Below are positions 53,366 to 62,098 of a stretch of 64,000 bases of DNA, in pieces. Under the pieces are notes generated by a model. It was not told the DNA's origin. It saw only the letters and a program-made list of their open reading frames with translations, and made no database searches. This DNA comes from Candidatus Tityobacter terrigena (GTDB lineage Bacteria > Vulcanimicrobiota > Vulcanimicrobiia > Vulcanimicrobiales > Vulcanimicrobiaceae), in assembly GCA_003156715.1 (NCBI GenBank), contig PMHO01000006.1, positions 91,218 through 155,217 on the forward strand. The letters run 5' to 3'. How positions within the stretch are numbered: the stretch's first letter is position 1; each line of letters starts with the position of its first letter. Position numbers and translations under genes: made by a program.

Positions 53366-54013
53366 GTGACGGCCGCCGATTTGCGCTTCGCGGCGACGGC
53401 CTTCGCGACCGCCTTCACGATTATCGACCCCGTCGGCATGATCCCGTTGACGTTAGCGGCAACCACCGGCGATTCACCCGCGGCACGCCGCAGCATCGTC
53501 AACCGGGCCGTGGTCGTTGCCGCGGCGGTCATTCTTTTTATGGGTTTGGTCGGACGCAGGCTGCTGGAATATCTCGGGATCACGTTGCCGGCCTTTACGA
53601 TCGCAGGCGGAATCCTGTTGTTCCTGATTGCGATCGACATGCTCTTCGCGCGCAAGACGGGAGTCAAACGAACCGACGAAGAGGAGCGCGAAGCGGCCGC
53701 GACCGAGAACCCAGCGGTCTTTCCGCTGGCCGTACCGATGATCGCAGGCCCTGGCACCATCGCGACCGTTCTGCTGCTCGAAAGCCTCACCCACGGTTAC
53801 CCGGCTCGAATTGCGGTGTTGGCCCTTGCGTTCGCGGCCGCGCTCGTTGCGACGTGGCTCTGCATGACGGCCGCCACCACGCTGTTGCGCATCATCGGCA
53901 AAACCGGCATCCACGTGATCACCCGTCTGCTTGGAATCATCCTCGCGGCGCTAGCCGTGCAGTTCGTCATCAACGGCCTAGCCGATACGCCGCTTCTCCA
54001 CGGAGCTGCGTAG
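53366..54013 (+). CDS. MarC-family integral membrane protein
   Basis: 215 residues with six hydrophobic helices. Family segments: FTIIDPVGMIPLTLA near residue 18, ITLPAFTIAGGILLFLIAIDML, and FPLAVPMIAGPGTIATVLL. Once linked to multiple antibiotic resistance, a claim not upheld for E. coli MarC; function unclear. GTG start at 53366. Confidence 0.93.
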   Translation: MTAADLRFAATAFATAFTIIDPVGMIPLTLAATTGDSPAARRSIVNRAVVVAAAVILFMGLVGRRLLEYLGITLPAFTIAGGILLFLIAIDMLFARKTGVKRTDEEEREAAATENPAVFPLAVPMIAGPGTIATVLLLESLTHGYPARIAVLALAFAAALVATWLCMTAATTLLRIIGKTGIHVITRLLGIILAALAVQFVINGLADTPLLHGAA

Positions 54014-54033
54014 CGATCCAATCGGCGCTTTCG

Positions 54034-55203
54034 TTACTTGACGGCGCAGGTCCCGAGTTTCGCGTTCGTCGGCTTGGCGCCGGAAATCGGACCGAGTTTT
54101 ACGGCGGCGAGCGTGCTGCTGTCGGTCTGCGGGAACGGCCTGGTTCCCGCGGGATAGCAGCTCGATGCCAGCAAGAATGCGCTGACGTCGGCGTACTGTT
54201 TGGGCGTCAGCGATCCGGGATTCGAGAACGGCATGTTCTGGAATACGGTCACGCGCAGATCTTCGAGCGACCACTTGTTGCGTTTGGCCGTCGTGAGAAA
54301 CTCCGTACCTGCTACGGCCGGCCCGGCAGTTCCCTGCAGGTCGGCACCGTGGCACTGGAGGCAGGACTTCCTGTAGACGGCGCTGCCGGCGTGCGCCTGC
54401 GCCGCGGTGAACGGGGGCTCGGGCGCTGCGAGCGCGACCTCGCGCGTCCGCTGCATTCGCGAAGCGTGACCGCACGCTGTCGTCGCTGCGACCGCGCCGT
54501 GCGTATAGAGGACGACGTCGTCGGCGCGGACGACCACGCGACTGATACTGAGTTCATCGGGGATCGCGGCGGAGGCCGAGCGTCGCGGCAGCGCGACGTA
54601 GACCAAGCGCTGCGCCACGATTCCGTATGCGGGCGCCCGTGAAGGCAGCGCGCAGCCGGATACGCTCGTAGCCCCCCAGGGAACGCCGAGCGTCGTGTTA
54701 CCGAGCGCGCCGCTGATTCCACCGAGCACGCCGTCTTGCGCGGGCCGCCCGACGACGAGCGCGAGGTTCGCGAGCGCACGCGTCAGGTCGGCCTCGTACT
54801 CCTCCATCTCTTTTTGCCCGAGCGCGCTCTGGAGATTGTCGGCCGCAGCGAGTACGTTGGCTTTCGCTCCCTCGATGGCAGGCGTCCAGAGCGAAGAGCC
54901 CACTTTGTCGAGCATGATATCCAGATGACCGAGCGTCCCGACGCCGTCGCCGGGATCGCCGTAGGAGGCCGCATAGCCGTCGTCGCGTCGGCCGACGAGG
55001 GCGTTCATCGCCCGGTGAGCCGCACGCACGTAAGCTCCGTGCCCAACCGCGTAGCCGTCTTCGATGCGCACGATCTCTGCGACCGCCGCGCGCACGTCGG
55101 CGAGCGCGCCGATCGCGCCTGCGTGATCGTCGGGAGCTGCCTGTGCCCAAGGCGGCGACGCCAAGGCCAGGACGCATGCGAGCCACAGGACGATCGTGCG
55201 CAT
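54034..55203 (-). CDS. Periplasmic cytochrome c-domain protein
   Basis: 389 residues with signal peptide (IVLWLACVLALASPPWAQA). Residues about 25-265 form an Ala-rich domain that I do not recognise. A class I cytochrome c domain follows: heme-binding CLQCH near residue 285 and the axial Met in VFQNMPFSNPGSL. A C-terminal tail holds two more Cys. It starts 11 nt after the PQQ dehydrogenase gene, so it is probably the electron acceptor. Confidence 0.85.
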   Translation of the reverse strand: MRTIVLWLACVLALASPPWAQAAPDDHAGAIGALADVRAAVAEIVRIEDGYAVGHGAYVRAAHRAMNALVGRRDDGYAASYGDPGDGVGTLGHLDIMLDKVGSSLWTPAIEGAKANVLAAADNLQSALGQKEMEEYEADLTRALANLALVVGRPAQDGVLGGISGALGNTTLGVPWGATSVSGCALPSRAPAYGIVAQRLVYVALPRRSASAAIPDELSISRVVVRADDVVLYTHGAVAATTACGHASRMQRTREVALAAPEPPFTAAQAHAGSAVYRKSCLQCHGADLQGTAGPAVAGTEFLTTAKRNKWSLEDLRVTVFQNMPFSNPGSLTPKQYADVSAFLLASSCYPAGTRPFPQTDSSTLAAVKLGPISGAKPTNAKLGTCAVK

Positions 55204-55214
55204 CGAGCGTTCTC

Positions 55215-56861
55215 CTACGGTAGGGTGAAGGCCGTAATGGTCGCTTTGGTCGGGTGCGAGTACGTCCCCTCGAGGGTCGGTGCGCCAGCGGCGAAACGCG
55301 GATCGGCAAAGTTGATGCCGGCCGGTCCCGACGCTACGACGACGTACTGCTTCCCACCCAAACTATACGATCCCGGCGGTGCTTGAATCGTTTGGTTCGT
55401 CGGGTAATGCCAGAGCACGCTTCCGGTCTTCGCATCGTAGGCGGTAAAGTCGCCGTTGACGCCTCCCGTGAAAACGATGCCGGACGAAAGCGATAGGGCG
55501 CCGCCGATTTGCGGAAACGCGAGGTGCTTGCGCCACAGGAACTTACCGGTCCCGATGTCGACCGCGCTCATGTAGCCGGTGCTCGGACCCACAAGCTTCG
55601 GGAAGGCGCCGCCGAGATAGAACTGCCCGGAAACGTACGTGGCGGTTCCCGGCGAAGTCCACTGCCCGCACTGGTCGACGCTGGGAACGTAAAACGCATT
55701 GGTTTCCGGCATATAACTGCCGCCGTTGAACTCGACGCCGCCATTGGTGTTCGGGCATGCGATGTTCCCCGTTCGGCTCGGCTCGGTGTTCTGGCCCTTC
55801 TGCGTGCTGACCGGGAGGTGATAGACGAGTGCGCCCGTCCCCGCGTCGAGCACCCAGAAATTCCCGCCTTTGTCGCCGGCGGCAACAAGTTTGCGCGCCG
55901 TCCCGCCGACGGTGCCCGAGAAGAGAACCGGCGGCATCGCCGGATCCCAGTCGTGGGTATCGTGCGGGATGAATTGGTGATACCACTTCAGCTTCGGCGT
56001 CGCCCCGCTGATGTCGAGCGCCACCATCGAGTTGGTGTAGAGGTTCGTGCCTTTACGGATCGTTCCGAGGAAGTCGGGCTGCGGATTGCCCGCGTCCGCG
56101 TACAGCGTGTTCGTTGCCGGGTCGATGGCAACGCCGCTCCAGATCGCGCCGCCGCCGCGTTTCCAGGAGTCGCCGCTCCAGGAACCGTGCCCAGGCTGGC
56201 CGGGTCCGGGAATCGTTTCCCAATCCCAGATGCGCTTGCCGGTCGCGGCGCTGAAAGCGCTCAGGTAGCCGATGCCGCCCCAGTCGCCGTTCGAAGCACC
56301 GAGCAGGAGCATGTCCTTGTACGGCACCGGCTGCATCGTGTAAAACGTGTTGGTCGTATCGTGCGCTGCAACGACGCTCCAAAGGGTCTTGCCGGTGGCG
56401 GCGTCGAGCGCGATCAGATTGCCGTCGAGCGTGGCTTCGTATACCTTTCCGTCGCCGATCGCGACGCCGCGATTCGCGGAAAACGCAATGACATGCGGTT
56501 TGTAGGCGTGATGCCACTTCACTGCACCGGTCTTGGCGTCGAGCGCATAGACGTCGTTGTGCGACGACGTCACGTACATCGTGTCGTGCCAAACGATCGG
56601 AGAGGTTTCGAGCGGGCCGCGGGCGTCGACGTTGGTCGCCCACGCCTTCTTGAGCGTCGAGACGTTGGCCGTGGTGATATCGCTATGAGCAAGATAGCGG
56701 TTTCCGGTGTAACTTCTTGCCGGTAGTATCCAGTCGGCGGTGTCCGTATCCGCATTCAGGTACGAGTCGGTCGTCGGCCACGAGCTCTGCGCTCCCAGTC
56801 GCGAAACCGCGACCACAGACACGACAGCGATGACGGCGAAACCGATCACCTTTCGCAACAT
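55215..56861 (-). CDS. PQQ-dependent alcohol/methanol-type dehydrogenase
   Basis: 548 residues, periplasmic (signal VIGFAVIAVVSVVAVS). Eight-bladed propeller with tryptophan-docking repeats (DAKTGAVKWHH, DAATGKTLWSV, DIGTGKFLWRKH). Metal and catalytic region aligned by eye with MxaF/XoxF: Asn in AGNPQP, catalytic Asp in PHDTHDWD and a second Asp two residues later, the position that marks lanthanide-dependent enzymes. The metal-binding Glu seems replaced by Asp (SNGDWGGIG), and the vicinal Cys-Cys before NRGVAIGDG is absent. Partner cytochrome gene follows. Substrate not predictable. Confidence 0.88.
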   Translation of the reverse strand: MLRKVIGFAVIAVVSVVAVSRLGAQSSWPTTDSYLNADTDTADWILPARSYTGNRYLAHSDITTANVSTLKKAWATNVDARGPLETSPIVWHDTMYVTSSHNDVYALDAKTGAVKWHHAYKPHVIAFSANRGVAIGDGKVYEATLDGNLIALDAATGKTLWSVVAAHDTTNTFYTMQPVPYKDMLLLGASNGDWGGIGYLSAFSAATGKRIWDWETIPGPGQPGHGSWSGDSWKRGGGAIWSGVAIDPATNTLYADAGNPQPDFLGTIRKGTNLYTNSMVALDISGATPKLKWYHQFIPHDTHDWDPAMPPVLFSGTVGGTARKLVAAGDKGGNFWVLDAGTGALVYHLPVSTQKGQNTEPSRTGNIACPNTNGGVEFNGGSYMPETNAFYVPSVDQCGQWTSPGTATYVSGQFYLGGAFPKLVGPSTGYMSAVDIGTGKFLWRKHLAFPQIGGALSLSSGIVFTGGVNGDFTAYDAKTGSVLWHYPTNQTIQAPPGSYSLGGKQYVVVASGPAGINFADPRFAAGAPTLEGTYSHPTKATITAFTLP

Positions 56862-56966
56862 GAGTCCTCCTCTGCCACCGCGCGGCGGCCCTCCGGGCTT
56901 GCTCGCTTAAATTGCCCGCTCCTCTCACGACCTTCACCTCCATTGCCGCAGCCCCTCAGGGGGCTG

Positions 56967-57995
56967 TCATTCGAAGAGCGCGAGCGTTTGGTCGGTGGTG
57001 GCGATCTGATCGAGCGTGCAGGAGCGGGGCGCTTTCTCGGGGCGCCAGCGAAGCGGCCGCGTTCCGTGCCGAAAGCGCTCGCCCGTCACCTGGTCGAAGG
57101 CGACTTCCAAGACGAGGTCGGGGCGCAGCGGTTGCCACTCCGTCGGCTTGCCGCGGTTCCAGCGGCTCGGTCCGCCGGGGGCGCGCCCGGTGAACGACGA
57201 GAGCGCGTGCAGCGGTCGCAAACGCTCGAGCAAGGCGCGTTTCTCGACCGCGGTGAAGCCCGAGGTGAAGCCCACGTAGTCGAGCTCGCCGTCGGCGTCG
57301 TAGAGCCCGAGCAGGAGCGAACCGATCGCGTCGCCGCTTTCGGCGGTGCGATAGCCGCCGACGACGCAATCGGCGCTGCGAATCGCTTTGACCTTGACGA
57401 CCGCGTCGCGCGCTCCCGCACGATAGGGCGCGTCGACCCGTTTGGCGACGATGCCGTCGAGCGCCCCGCCAACGCGCGCATACCAAGCGTCAACCACCGC
57501 ACGCTCGCGCGTCGCAGGCGACAAGCGTAGACGCCGATCGTCGCGCGGAACGTATCGCTGCGCAAAGGCTGCGAGAGCGTCACGCCGTGCTTCGAGCGGT
57601 TCGTCCACGTACGAGCCGCCTTCGTCGGCTAGCAGATCGAACAGCAAATAGGTCGCGGGATGTTCGCGTGCCAAGCGCGCGACGCGCGATGCGGCCGGAT
57701 GGATGCGCTGGAGCAGATCGTCGAACGAAAGCGCGCATCCTTCGGGCACGACGAGCTCGCCATCGAGCACGAAGTGGCTCGCCTCGAGCGCCTGCAGGCG
57801 CGCGACGATCTCGGGAAAATACCGTTCGAACGGTTGGCCCGATTTCGAACGCAGAGCGATCTCCTCGCCGTCGCGAAACGCCAGGCAACGGAAACCGTCC
57901 CATTTCGGCTCGAACTGCCAGCCCGGGTCGCGCGGGATCGCATCGACCAGGCGCGCTTCCATCGGCTCGAGGTCGAGCGGCACCGGCAGCCTCAC
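56967..57995 (-). CDS. ATP-dependent DNA ligase, LigD ligase-domain type
   Basis: 342 residues. Adenylation lysine in EPKWDGFRC (motif I K-x-D-G), motif III HFVLDGELVV, motif IV DGIVAKR and motif V VVKVKAIRSAD; C-terminal OB fold includes PDLVLEVAFDQVT. This corresponds to the ligase domain of the NHEJ enzyme LigD as a stand-alone protein. GTG 57995 overlaps the polymerase-domain gene by 4 nt, so the two work together. The phosphoesterase domain is absent. Confidence 0.92.
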   Translation of the reverse strand: MRLPVPLDLEPMEARLVDAIPRDPGWQFEPKWDGFRCLAFRDGEEIALRSKSGQPFERYFPEIVARLQALEASHFVLDGELVVPEGCALSFDDLLQRIHPAASRVARLAREHPATYLLFDLLADEGGSYVDEPLEARRDALAAFAQRYVPRDDRRLRLSPATRERAVVDAWYARVGGALDGIVAKRVDAPYRAGARDAVVKVKAIRSADCVVGGYRTAESGDAIGSLLLGLYDADGELDYVGFTSGFTAVEKRALLERLRPLHALSSFTGRAPGGPSRWNRGKPTEWQPLRPDLVLEVAFDQVTGERFRHGTRPLRWRPEKAPRSCTLDQIATTDQTLALFE

Positions 57996-58951
57996 AGGAA
58001 ACGTTCGAGTTTGACGCGTTTTGTTTTTGCGAGCAACGGCGCCCACAGGTCGCCGGTGCGCGCCAAGCGTTCGCGCACGTTGTCGACCCGAAAATCGTCA
58101 ATGGTGATGCCGCGCTCGATCTCTTCCCAGCTGACCGGCGTTGAGACCGTCGCCCGCGGCGTCGGGCGCACCGAGTACACCGAAGCCAACGTCCGGCCCC
58201 AGGCGTTCTGATTGTAGTCCACCAGGACGCGTCCGAGCGGGCGTTTTGCAATCTTGTATTCGGCTGTCAGGATGTCGGGTCGCTGCCCTGCCAGCGTCAG
58301 CGAGAGCGCTTTCGCGAAGCGCCAAACGTCGTGCTGTTCGGGGCCGCGCGCGATCGGAATGTAGACGTGGATGCCGTTCGAGCCGGAGGTTTTCGCAAAG
58401 CTGGGCATCTTCAGATCGTCCAGTGCGCTTTTCAAGGCAAGCGCCGCTGCGCGCACGACGTCAAAGGGTGTCGGCCCGTGCACGCTATCTTTGACCGGAT
58501 CGAGGTCGAAATGGAGGTAATCGGGACGGTCGACGTCATCGCAGGTCGCATACCACTGGTTGAGGTCGATGCAGCCGAGGTTGACGATCCAGAGCAGCGC
58601 CGCCAGGTCGTCGACGATCGGGAAGTCGATGACGTTGCCTGAATCGTGCGTGATCGTACAACGCTTCAGCCACGCGGGCGCGCCGGCCGGAGTTCGCTTC
58701 ATAAAGAAAAACTCGCCCTCGGCGCCATGTGGGTAGCGCTTCATCACCATGGCGCGGTCGCGCAGGTGCGGCAGCAGCAGCGGGGAGACGTCGGCGTAGT
58801 ATTGCAGCAGATCGCGCTTCGTCAGGCCCGCCTTTGGAAAGAACGTCTTGCCGAGGTTGGTGAGCCCAACGCTACGCGAGCCGACCGTCACCGTCGTATC
58901 GACGGCATCCTTCGGGATCGAGATGCTGGGTGCGCTCGCTCGGGCGGCCAT
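57992..58951 (-). CDS. LigD polymerase/primase domain protein
   Basis: 319 residues. The archaeo-eukaryotic-primase-like polymerase of bacterial end joining: LTNLGKTFFPKAGLTKRDLL, metal motif HFDLDP, KTSGSNGIHVYIP and DYNQNAWGRTLAS. It fills gaps with rNTP/dNTP at double-strand breaks. Encoded separately from the ligase. No Ku gene is present in the window. Confidence 0.93.
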   Translation of the reverse strand: MAARASAPSISIPKDAVDTTVTVGSRSVGLTNLGKTFFPKAGLTKRDLLQYYADVSPLLLPHLRDRAMVMKRYPHGAEGEFFFMKRTPAGAPAWLKRCTITHDSGNVIDFPIVDDLAALLWIVNLGCIDLNQWYATCDDVDRPDYLHFDLDPVKDSVHGPTPFDVVRAAALALKSALDDLKMPSFAKTSGSNGIHVYIPIARGPEQHDVWRFAKALSLTLAGQRPDILTAEYKIAKRPLGRVLVDYNQNAWGRTLASVYSVRPTPRATVSTPVSWEEIERGITIDDFRVDNVRERLARTGDLWAPLLAKTKRVKLERFL

Positions 58952-59012
58952 GTGCCCTCTCTACCCGCCCGGCGGGCGAAGCTCCCGGGAGGGTGACGAC
59001 GAAGGCACGCCC

Positions 59013-59807
59013 ATGCTGCGGGTGACGACGTTCAACGCCAACGGGATTCGCGCCGCCGCGCGCAAGGGCTTCTTCGCGTGGCTACGCCGGACGTCGCCCG
59101 ACGTGCTGTGCCTCCAAGAGACGAAGGCGCAGGAGCACCAGTTGCCGCCCGAAGCGCTCGATCTCGACGAGTACCACTACGCCTTCGTCGACGCCCAGAA
59201 AAAGGGCTACAGCGGCGTGGCCATCTACGCCAAGCGCGCGCCCGAGAACGTCGTACGCGGCACCGGCTTACCCGACATGGACGCCGAGGGGCGCTACGTG
59301 CAGTTCGATTGGGGCGATTTCAGCATCGGCTCGATGTACGCGCCCTCGGGTACCTCGGGAGAGATCCGGCAGGCGGTCAAGGACAGCTTCCTCGAGCGCT
59401 TTGTCGGGATTCTTGCTGAAAAGCGCAACGATGGCCGCCGCTATATCCTGTGCGGCGATTACAACATCGCGCACCGCGAGATCGATACCTTCGACCCCAT
59501 CCGCAATGCCCGGATCACCGGACACCTGCCTCACGAGCGGGCCTGGATGGATACGGTGATCGAACAGATCGGCTGGGTCGATGCCTTTCGCGAAGTCGAT
59601 TCCGAACGCAAGCGATACACGTGGTGGTCGAACTGGCCGGGTGCCTTCGAACGCAACCTCGGCTGGCGCATCGACTACGAACTGGTCACGCCGAATCTGG
59701 CGGCCTTCGTTCGTTCGGCTTCGATCTACGTCGACGAACGCTTCTCCGACCACGCACCGCTAACGATCGGCTACGATCTCGATTGGAACGACATAATCTC
59801 GCGTTGA
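59013..59807 (+). CDS. xth: Exodeoxyribonuclease III
   Basis: 264 residues from ATG 59013. AP endonuclease of the EEP fold: metal Glu in LCLQETKA, catalytic CGDYNIAH, NLGWRIDYEL and FSDHAPLTI with the final Asp-His. Repairs abasic sites in base excision repair. Divergent from the LigD pair, forming a small repair group. Confidence 0.95.
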   Translation: MLRVTTFNANGIRAAARKGFFAWLRRTSPDVLCLQETKAQEHQLPPEALDLDEYHYAFVDAQKKGYSGVAIYAKRAPENVVRGTGLPDMDAEGRYVQFDWGDFSIGSMYAPSGTSGEIRQAVKDSFLERFVGILAEKRNDGRRYILCGDYNIAHREIDTFDPIRNARITGHLPHERAWMDTVIEQIGWVDAFREVDSERKRYTWWSNWPGAFERNLGWRIDYELVTPNLAAFVRSASIYVDERFSDHAPLTIGYDLDWNDIISR

Positions 59808-59919
59808 GAGCCGTCGCTGGGGGGCTCGGATCAGCCAGGGATGCCGCTCCCCCATCCGAAGACCTTGCGCTCGTTCCGAAAGCGTCTCCCTGAGCTCGCT
59901 CCGATGTTGAGGGGAAACC

Positions 59920-62091
59920 ATGCAACGCACGTTCGTGACCGTCCAAAACCCGTATGCCGTGTGTTCGGCCCTGGTCGTCCTTGCCGGAATCCTATTGATC
60001 ACGCTGCTTCCGTCGTTTGCCAGGTCACGGCAAGCCGGAGCCACGTACTACGTCGCGACCACCGGCAGTGACAGCAACCCGGGTACGATCGGCGCCCCTT
60101 GGCTCACGATCCAGCATGCGGCAAATACGGTCACGGCAGGGGCGACGGTATACGTCTTCGGCGGCGTTTACTACGAATCGGTGAACTTTCCGACGTCGGG
60201 CACGGCCTCAGCCCCCATCACATTCGAGAGTTACCCCGGACAGACGGCGGTCCTCGACGGGACGGGCGTGAGCTGCTGCGGCTCGACCGGCACCCAGGGC
60301 CTGATAAATATTACCGGAAGCCGAAGTTACATTACCATCAGCGGATTTGAGTTGCGCAATTACACGACTAGCAAGAAAAGCGACACTCCGGCCGGCGTTT
60401 GGATCACGGGCTCGGGCACCGGCGTCCAGATTCTGAACAATCTGGTACACAACATCACGACCACCACGGAAAAGAGCGGCAACGCTTTCGGCATCTCCGT
60501 GTACGGCACGTCAAAGACTCCCATCACTGCGCTCGTCATCAATGGGAACGAGGTCTACGACCTGAAAACCGGGGAAAGCGAATCGGTGAACACGGACGGG
60601 AACGTGACCCATTTTCGGATCACCAACAATCTCGTTCACGATAATGACAATATCGGCATCGTCGCGATCGGGTATGAAAAGGTCGGCCCGGTCGGTTATG
60701 ACGAGTCGATGTACGGTGAAATCAGCGGCAACACCGTCTATAACATCAGCGGAATCACGAACAAAGGTGAGGGCACGAGCTACGACGCCGACGGCCTCTA
60801 TTGCGACGGATGCGCCTACGTCACGTTCGAGAACAATTGGGTCTATAACGCTGATCTCGGGATAGAAGTCACCAGCGAAAATCAAATCTGCCTGGCCAAC
60901 GGCACCGAGTGGTCCGGCCCGAACGGCACCGGGAGCGCGGGAGAAGGCAAGTACCCGTGTTACGGCAGGTATGCTACGGTGCGCAACAACCTTTTCTCGA
61001 ACTCGGCGAACGCCGGTCTTTCCATCGGCGGTGCTAGGGCTGCGACCGCCAAGGGCGGCGAGGAAACGACCGGAGGCAGCACCTACGACGCCGTCTTCGT
61101 CAATAACACTCTGTACAATAACGTCAAGGTGACCGCCGATAACAACCCGAGCGCGCCCGGCGGCGAGTTCCAGATTCAGCACCAGATCGGTAGCGCGCAA
61201 GAAAACTACTTCGAGAACAACCTCGTCTATGCCGGCTCGTACAATCACTGGATCTATAGTTACGTCAAGAGCTCGACCTCGTATCCTGCGCCGCCGGCGA
61301 CCACCAATTGGAATCTGTACTATTCGAACGCGGGTTACGTCGAGGGCAAGTCGATCCGCTGGGACGGCGTTGACACCTATCCGAGTTTCGCGGCCTTTGA
61401 GAGCGCAACCGGGGAAGATGCAAACTCCCTGAGCGGCTCGAATCCCGAGTTTGAAGGCCTGCCGTCGACCCCTCCAGACTTTGACGTTGCCGGCAGCTCG
61501 CCGGCCGTCAATGCGGGCGGGACCGCCCTTTCCTGCAGCGTCGGCTGGTGCGATCCCAATGGAAGTTCGCCCGGTTCCATCTACGGCGCCACCGACTATG
61601 TCGGCCAACCTCGAATGAACGGCTCCACGATTAACATCGGCGCCTATGAAGTCACCGGGATCGCCAATACGTTGATCGCCGATCTCAGCTCGGGAATGAA
61701 CAGGCTTGGGGCGGGTCAGGCGACCACGCTGACGGTTACCGTCTCCGCCAGCACCGGCGGCGGCGGCGTCCCCAGCGGCACGGCGAACATCGTGCTCAAT
61801 TCAAGCTTGCTGTCGACGCAAACGCTGCTACCAACCAGCGCCACGGAGTCCGCCGCCAGCCTACCGCTCAGCGCTTCGGAGCTGGCGCCTGGCACCAACA
61901 CGCTAACGGCTGTGTACTCGGGCAATACGATTGCGACTGGGTGTTGTACTGCATCGTCGCCGCCCGGGGGCGGAACCCAATTTGCGAACTATCCGAGCGC
62001 AACCTCGGCGTCAATCACGGTGAGCTGCATTTCGGGCTGTGCGAGCAGCTCGGAATTGCGCAAATCAAGGCCGTCGATCAGGCGCCGCTAA
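59920..62091 (+). CDS. Exported right-handed parallel beta-helix protein with Ig-like C-terminus
   Basis: 723 residues; ATG with GAGGGG upstream. One N-terminal hydrophobic segment (ALVVLAGILLITLLP) serves as signal or anchor. YYVATTGSDSNPGTIGAPW is the DUF1565/pectate-lyase-like opening. Then come Asn-rich beta-helix coils (ILNNLVHNIT, ISGNTVYNIS, VRNNLFSNSANAG), and a C-terminal Ser/Thr-rich Ig-like domain (about 590-700). Such folds bind or cleave polysaccharides. Codon use looks less GC-rich than in neighbours. Specific substrate unknown. Confidence 0.85.
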   Translation: MQRTFVTVQNPYAVCSALVVLAGILLITLLPSFARSRQAGATYYVATTGSDSNPGTIGAPWLTIQHAANTVTAGATVYVFGGVYYESVNFPTSGTASAPITFESYPGQTAVLDGTGVSCCGSTGTQGLINITGSRSYITISGFELRNYTTSKKSDTPAGVWITGSGTGVQILNNLVHNITTTTEKSGNAFGISVYGTSKTPITALVINGNEVYDLKTGESESVNTDGNVTHFRITNNLVHDNDNIGIVAIGYEKVGPVGYDESMYGEISGNTVYNISGITNKGEGTSYDADGLYCDGCAYVTFENNWVYNADLGIEVTSENQICLANGTEWSGPNGTGSAGEGKYPCYGRYATVRNNLFSNSANAGLSIGGARAATAKGGEETTGGSTYDAVFVNNTLYNNVKVTADNNPSAPGGEFQIQHQIGSAQENYFENNLVYAGSYNHWIYSYVKSSTSYPAPPATTNWNLYYSNAGYVEGKSIRWDGVDTYPSFAAFESATGEDANSLSGSNPEFEGLPSTPPDFDVAGSSPAVNAGGTALSCSVGWCDPNGSSPGSIYGATDYVGQPRMNGSTINIGAYEVTGIANTLIADLSSGMNRLGAGQATTLTVTVSASTGGGGVPSGTANIVLNSSLLSTQTLLPTSATESAASLPLSASELAPGTNTLTAVYSGNTIATGCCTASSPPGGGTQFANYPSATSASITVSCISGCASSSELRKSRPSIRRR

Positions 62092-62098
62092 CGACCGT

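Noticed and set aside
55990-56080. Apparent loss of the catalytic Asp in the PQQ dehydrogenase (KGTNLYTNS instead of the more usual GDN)
   Set aside because: Counting along MxaF places the catalytic Asp in the later HDxxD segment, which is intact here; the GDN position is not the base.
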